From Kitasatospora paranensis (lineage in GTDB: Bacteria > Actinomycetota > Actinomycetes > Streptomycetales > Streptomycetaceae): 64,000 bases of DNA. Shown in pieces: positions 61,501 through 64,000 of the stretch. Within the stretch, counting starts at the first letter, position 1; every line of letters starts with the position of its first letter. Location of the stretch: assembly GCF_039544005.1 (NCBI RefSeq), contig NZ_BAABKV010000001.1, forward strand, positions 558,001 through 622,000. The letters run 5' to 3'. Both the position numbers and the translations under genes were made by a program. A model generated the notes under the pieces. That model was not told the origin of the DNA. It searched no databases and saw only the letters and a list, made by a program, of their open reading frames with translations.

Positions 61501-64000
61501 ACCTCGGCCTTCCAGGTCGTACCGGAGACGGTCTCGGTGATCTTCCCGCCACGGGTGAGCCGGGAGAGCTGCGTCCTGAGCGCGACCCTGTCGAACGTGG
61601 CGCCGATCCGCTGCTGCACCTCCGGCGACGGCTCGCCGTACTTGGACCGGATGGCATCCTCGACCGCCGTACGCACCTTGTCGGCGCCGCTCAGGCTGTG
61701 CACCACGTACGACGCGTTCAGCTCGTGCTGCTCCCGCATGCGGCGCGGCGCGGTGTGGGTCGCCGCGGGCCGGTCGAGCTCAACGGCGTTGCGGCGGGCC
61801 ACCGCGGACCGGTCGTCGCGGGCGGGCGCCGTGCCTTCGGCGGGCCCGGTGGGCCGCTTGAAGGCGATCGCACCGTCCTCCCTCTGGGGGGCCTGGACCT
61901 TGACGGTGTCGCGGGCGTCCATGCCCACCTCGACGCGCAGTGGTGCCGAGACGTCGGACCGCCCGCCGGGCGCCTCGCCGGGCCGGCCGAAATGCACGTC
62001 CACGGCCAACTCGGCGCCGTAGATGACCTGCGGCACACTGTACTTCCCGTTGGCGTACACCCGGTCGGCCTGGCGGCCCTGCCCGCCGACGCGTTCGCGC
62101 TGCTGGCCGGAGCCCGTGGCGAGCAGGTCGGCGCCGGGCGTGCCCTTGGCGACGGTGCCGCCGAGCCCGCCGTTGGCCGCGACGGTGCGCGCCAGCAGCC
62201 GGCGGTCCACGCTGAACGCGCCGGTCTCGTTGACCGTGTTGAGTTCGGCCTTGCCGTCCTCGCGGCGATAGGTCATCGACTCGACCCTGGCGACCGCGGT
62301 GACGACCAGGCTCTCCTTGCCGGGGATCTTCACCTCCAGTGCCTCGCCGCGGGTCATCCCGGTCAGCCGCGCCGCCAGGTTCGGCTGGCTGAACCCCCGC
62401 AGGACCTGGTCCCGGACGGCGTCCCAGTCGTCACCGAAGCGCTCCCGCCCCCGGGCGTCGACGGCCGCGCGCAGCGCGGCGGTGCTCTCCACGTCCCGGA
62501 CGACGACGGTCTCGCCCAGCCCGCCCCGGTCGTCGCCGCCGTGCCAGACCGACTCCGGTGGGCCGGTGACCTCGTGCATCGGCGGCGCCGCGGTCTCGTC
62601 GACCGCGGCCGTCCCCTCGGTGGCGGGTGCGGCCGGCTTCTGCGGCTCGGACGGGGTGGTGTCGTGGTCGTGGGGCGCGGACTCCGCCTCGACCGCCACG
62701 GGGGTGGTGTCCGCTCGGTCCACCAACAGGCGGACGTCCGCCGTTCCCGCCTCGTGCGCGTCGGCCTTTCCGTTGAACGACATCTCGAAGTGGACGGCGC
62801 CGTCGTAGCGGACGCCGGGCACCTTGGACTTGCTGGTCAGCTGGGCGGCCCGGCTGTCACCCGCGATCTCGATCCGGTCCCGGCCGAGCCGCCCGGCGCC
62901 GCCGGCGCCGATCAGGGCGGCCCCCGGCTTCAGCGCGTTCGCCAGCCCGAACTGCCCCGCATGGCCGCGGTTGGTCGCGGTGCTGCGCACCTGCTGGACG
63001 CTGGTGCCGATGTTGAACTCGGTCTCCTTGGTGGTGCCGGTCTGGCGCAGGTCGCCGACCCGCGCACCGATCCGGACCGTGCCGACCGTCCGGCCGCGCC
63101 GGTCGGTGAGCGCGACCGTGACCGGTTCACCGGCCGTCATGCTCTTCAGGTCCCGCTGGAGCCGGGCGAAGTCCACCTCCGCGAGGACCTTGTCGCGCAT
63201 CGCGGGCCAGTCCTTGCCGAACTCCTGCCTGGCCGCCTGCTCCACATGGTCGAGCAGTGCCTCCACGGGCGGGTGGCCCTGGGACGCGCCGCGCGGCGAC
63301 AGGTCCAGCACGATCTCCTGGCCGCCGACGCGGCCGTCCAGCAGACGCTGCGGGGGTGTCCGCTGCTCGCCGACCGACGTGGCGTCAGGACGGACCGGGA
63401 CGGCGACGGTCAGGCCGAGGTCCACCGCCTCGGTGTGACCGCCGGATCCGGTGCGCACCGGGACGCCCTCGTGGCGCAGGTCGTCGAAGTCGAGCTCCAG
63501 TCGCATCCTCGACTCGAACACGTCGGCGGGCTCGGCGGTCTTGGACCGCGCGACCATCCCGCCGAGGTCGAGGTCGACCTGCCCGTGGCCGCGGTCGTGG
63601 AAGTAGCCGGCGAGCTCCGCCGGCTCCGCGATGCCGCCCGACTGCCGGGCCTGGACCCCGACGTTGTACTGCCATTGGGCGTCGCGGCCGGTCCCGACCG
63701 TCACCGTCCGGTCGGCGCCGTTCTCGAACTCGATCTTCTCGGTGCGCAGGTGCGTCGACGCGGTGACCTGGCCGCGCAGCTTGATGGTGCCGCTCAAGCC
63801 GTTTCCGTCGAACCGGGCCGTCCACACCTCGCCTCGGGAGAGCGCACTGAGCATCGGGCGCAGGGTGGCCGGGCCGAAGTGGGCGTCGGCGAAGGCCCGG
63901 GCCGCCGCGCGGTCGCCCGGCACCGCTCCTGCGAGGACGGCGATGACCTTCTCCCGGACAGCCGCCTCGTTCCCGGTCAGACCGACCACGAGGTCGGTAC
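58555..64000 (-). CDS. Giant modular repeat protein, C-terminal part (partial, one frameshift)
   Basis: At least 1,815 residues lie in the window; the frame is open through 64000, so the start is outside. After restoring one base at the five-G run 60927-60931 it is one protein. It contains about six modules of roughly 230-270 residues: a helical start (FGKDWPAMRDKVLAEVDF; FGDDWDAVRDQVLRGFSQ; PFGSDWAGIRRKLDEEL), a turn motif (SMTAGEPV; GMTRGEAL; RLTRGGKI; GMTAGDEI), then a beta domain with a E-(F/L)-N-(T/I)-x-x-x-V strand and a basic/His/Gly-rich loop. It ends with an unmatched domain of about 250 residues and an Ala/Pro tail. No catalytic, toxin or anchor motif is visible. The domain is unrecognised. 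Confidence 0.75.

Overview
The window is very GC-rich DNA from a high-GC actinomycete, most probably a member of the Streptomycetaceae (Streptomyces or Kitasatospora). Evidence for this: strong codon-position GC bias, frequent GTG/TTG starts, a mycothiol-dependent isomerase-family protein, an Rpf-type transglycosylase, DUF4193, DUF4190 and GPP34 proteins, and an ECF42-type sigma factor with its DGPF partner. It looks like chromosomal accessory sequence: short operons of regulators, exported proteins and small-molecule enzymes. I see no rRNA, tRNA, CRISPR array or prophage.

Layout. 0-5 kb (mostly minus): a bL12-like protein, a GPP34 / ribbon-helix-helix / SPFH operon and a leucine-rich-variant repeat protein. 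5-14 kb: pirin, a broken SNase-like gene, MmcQ/YjbR, a LamG protein, a mycothiol-type isomerase-family protein, a histidine phosphatase, an SDR coupled to a hydrolase remnant. 14-19 kb: DUF4190 protein, two neighbouring secreted cell-wall hydrolases (Rpf-type and NlpC/P60-like) sharing one tandem-repeat module, then a tiny exported peptide with a partner gene. 19-23 kb: TetR/LuxR divergent pair with twin operators, and the DGPF/ECF42 pair. 23-29 kb: HEAT-repeat protein, YbdK-type carboxylate-amine ligase, surface protein, VWA protein. 29-32 kb: an ISAs1-family element, an ArsR/AHSA1 operon, and a right-end remnant of a second ISAs1 copy. 32-43 kb: MarR, NTF2-like, PAP2, polyprenyl synthase, DUF4331 remnant, GlxA/DJ-1 pair, HAD, 2H phosphoesterase, PpnP, hydrolase/TetR pair, and two envelope proteins.

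The most distinctive block is 43.8-51.2 kb: five minus-strand genes whose four junctions are all 4-bp ATGA/GTGA overlaps. In transcription order they encode a PaaK-like adenylate-forming enzyme, an MFS exporter, a GNAT-like protein, a LuxE-like acyl-protein synthetase and a LuxC acyl reductase fused to a second PaaK-like domain. There is no luciferase, so this looks like a carboxylic-acid activation/reduction pathway for an exported metabolite. The right edge (58.5-64 kb) holds the C-terminal part of a giant protein built from about six repeats of roughly 230-270 residues.

Quality caveat. At least 18 otherwise intact genes need one or two single bases restored to read through, about 20 deletions in all. 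Most fall in G/C runs of five where six are needed. After correction every one has a length divisible by three and ends at a sensible stop, often overlapping the next start. This pattern points to sequencing or consensus error rather than mass gene decay. Two or three other genes (the SNase-like gene, the hydrolase remnant, the TetR lacking its HTH) show larger, probably real, deletions.
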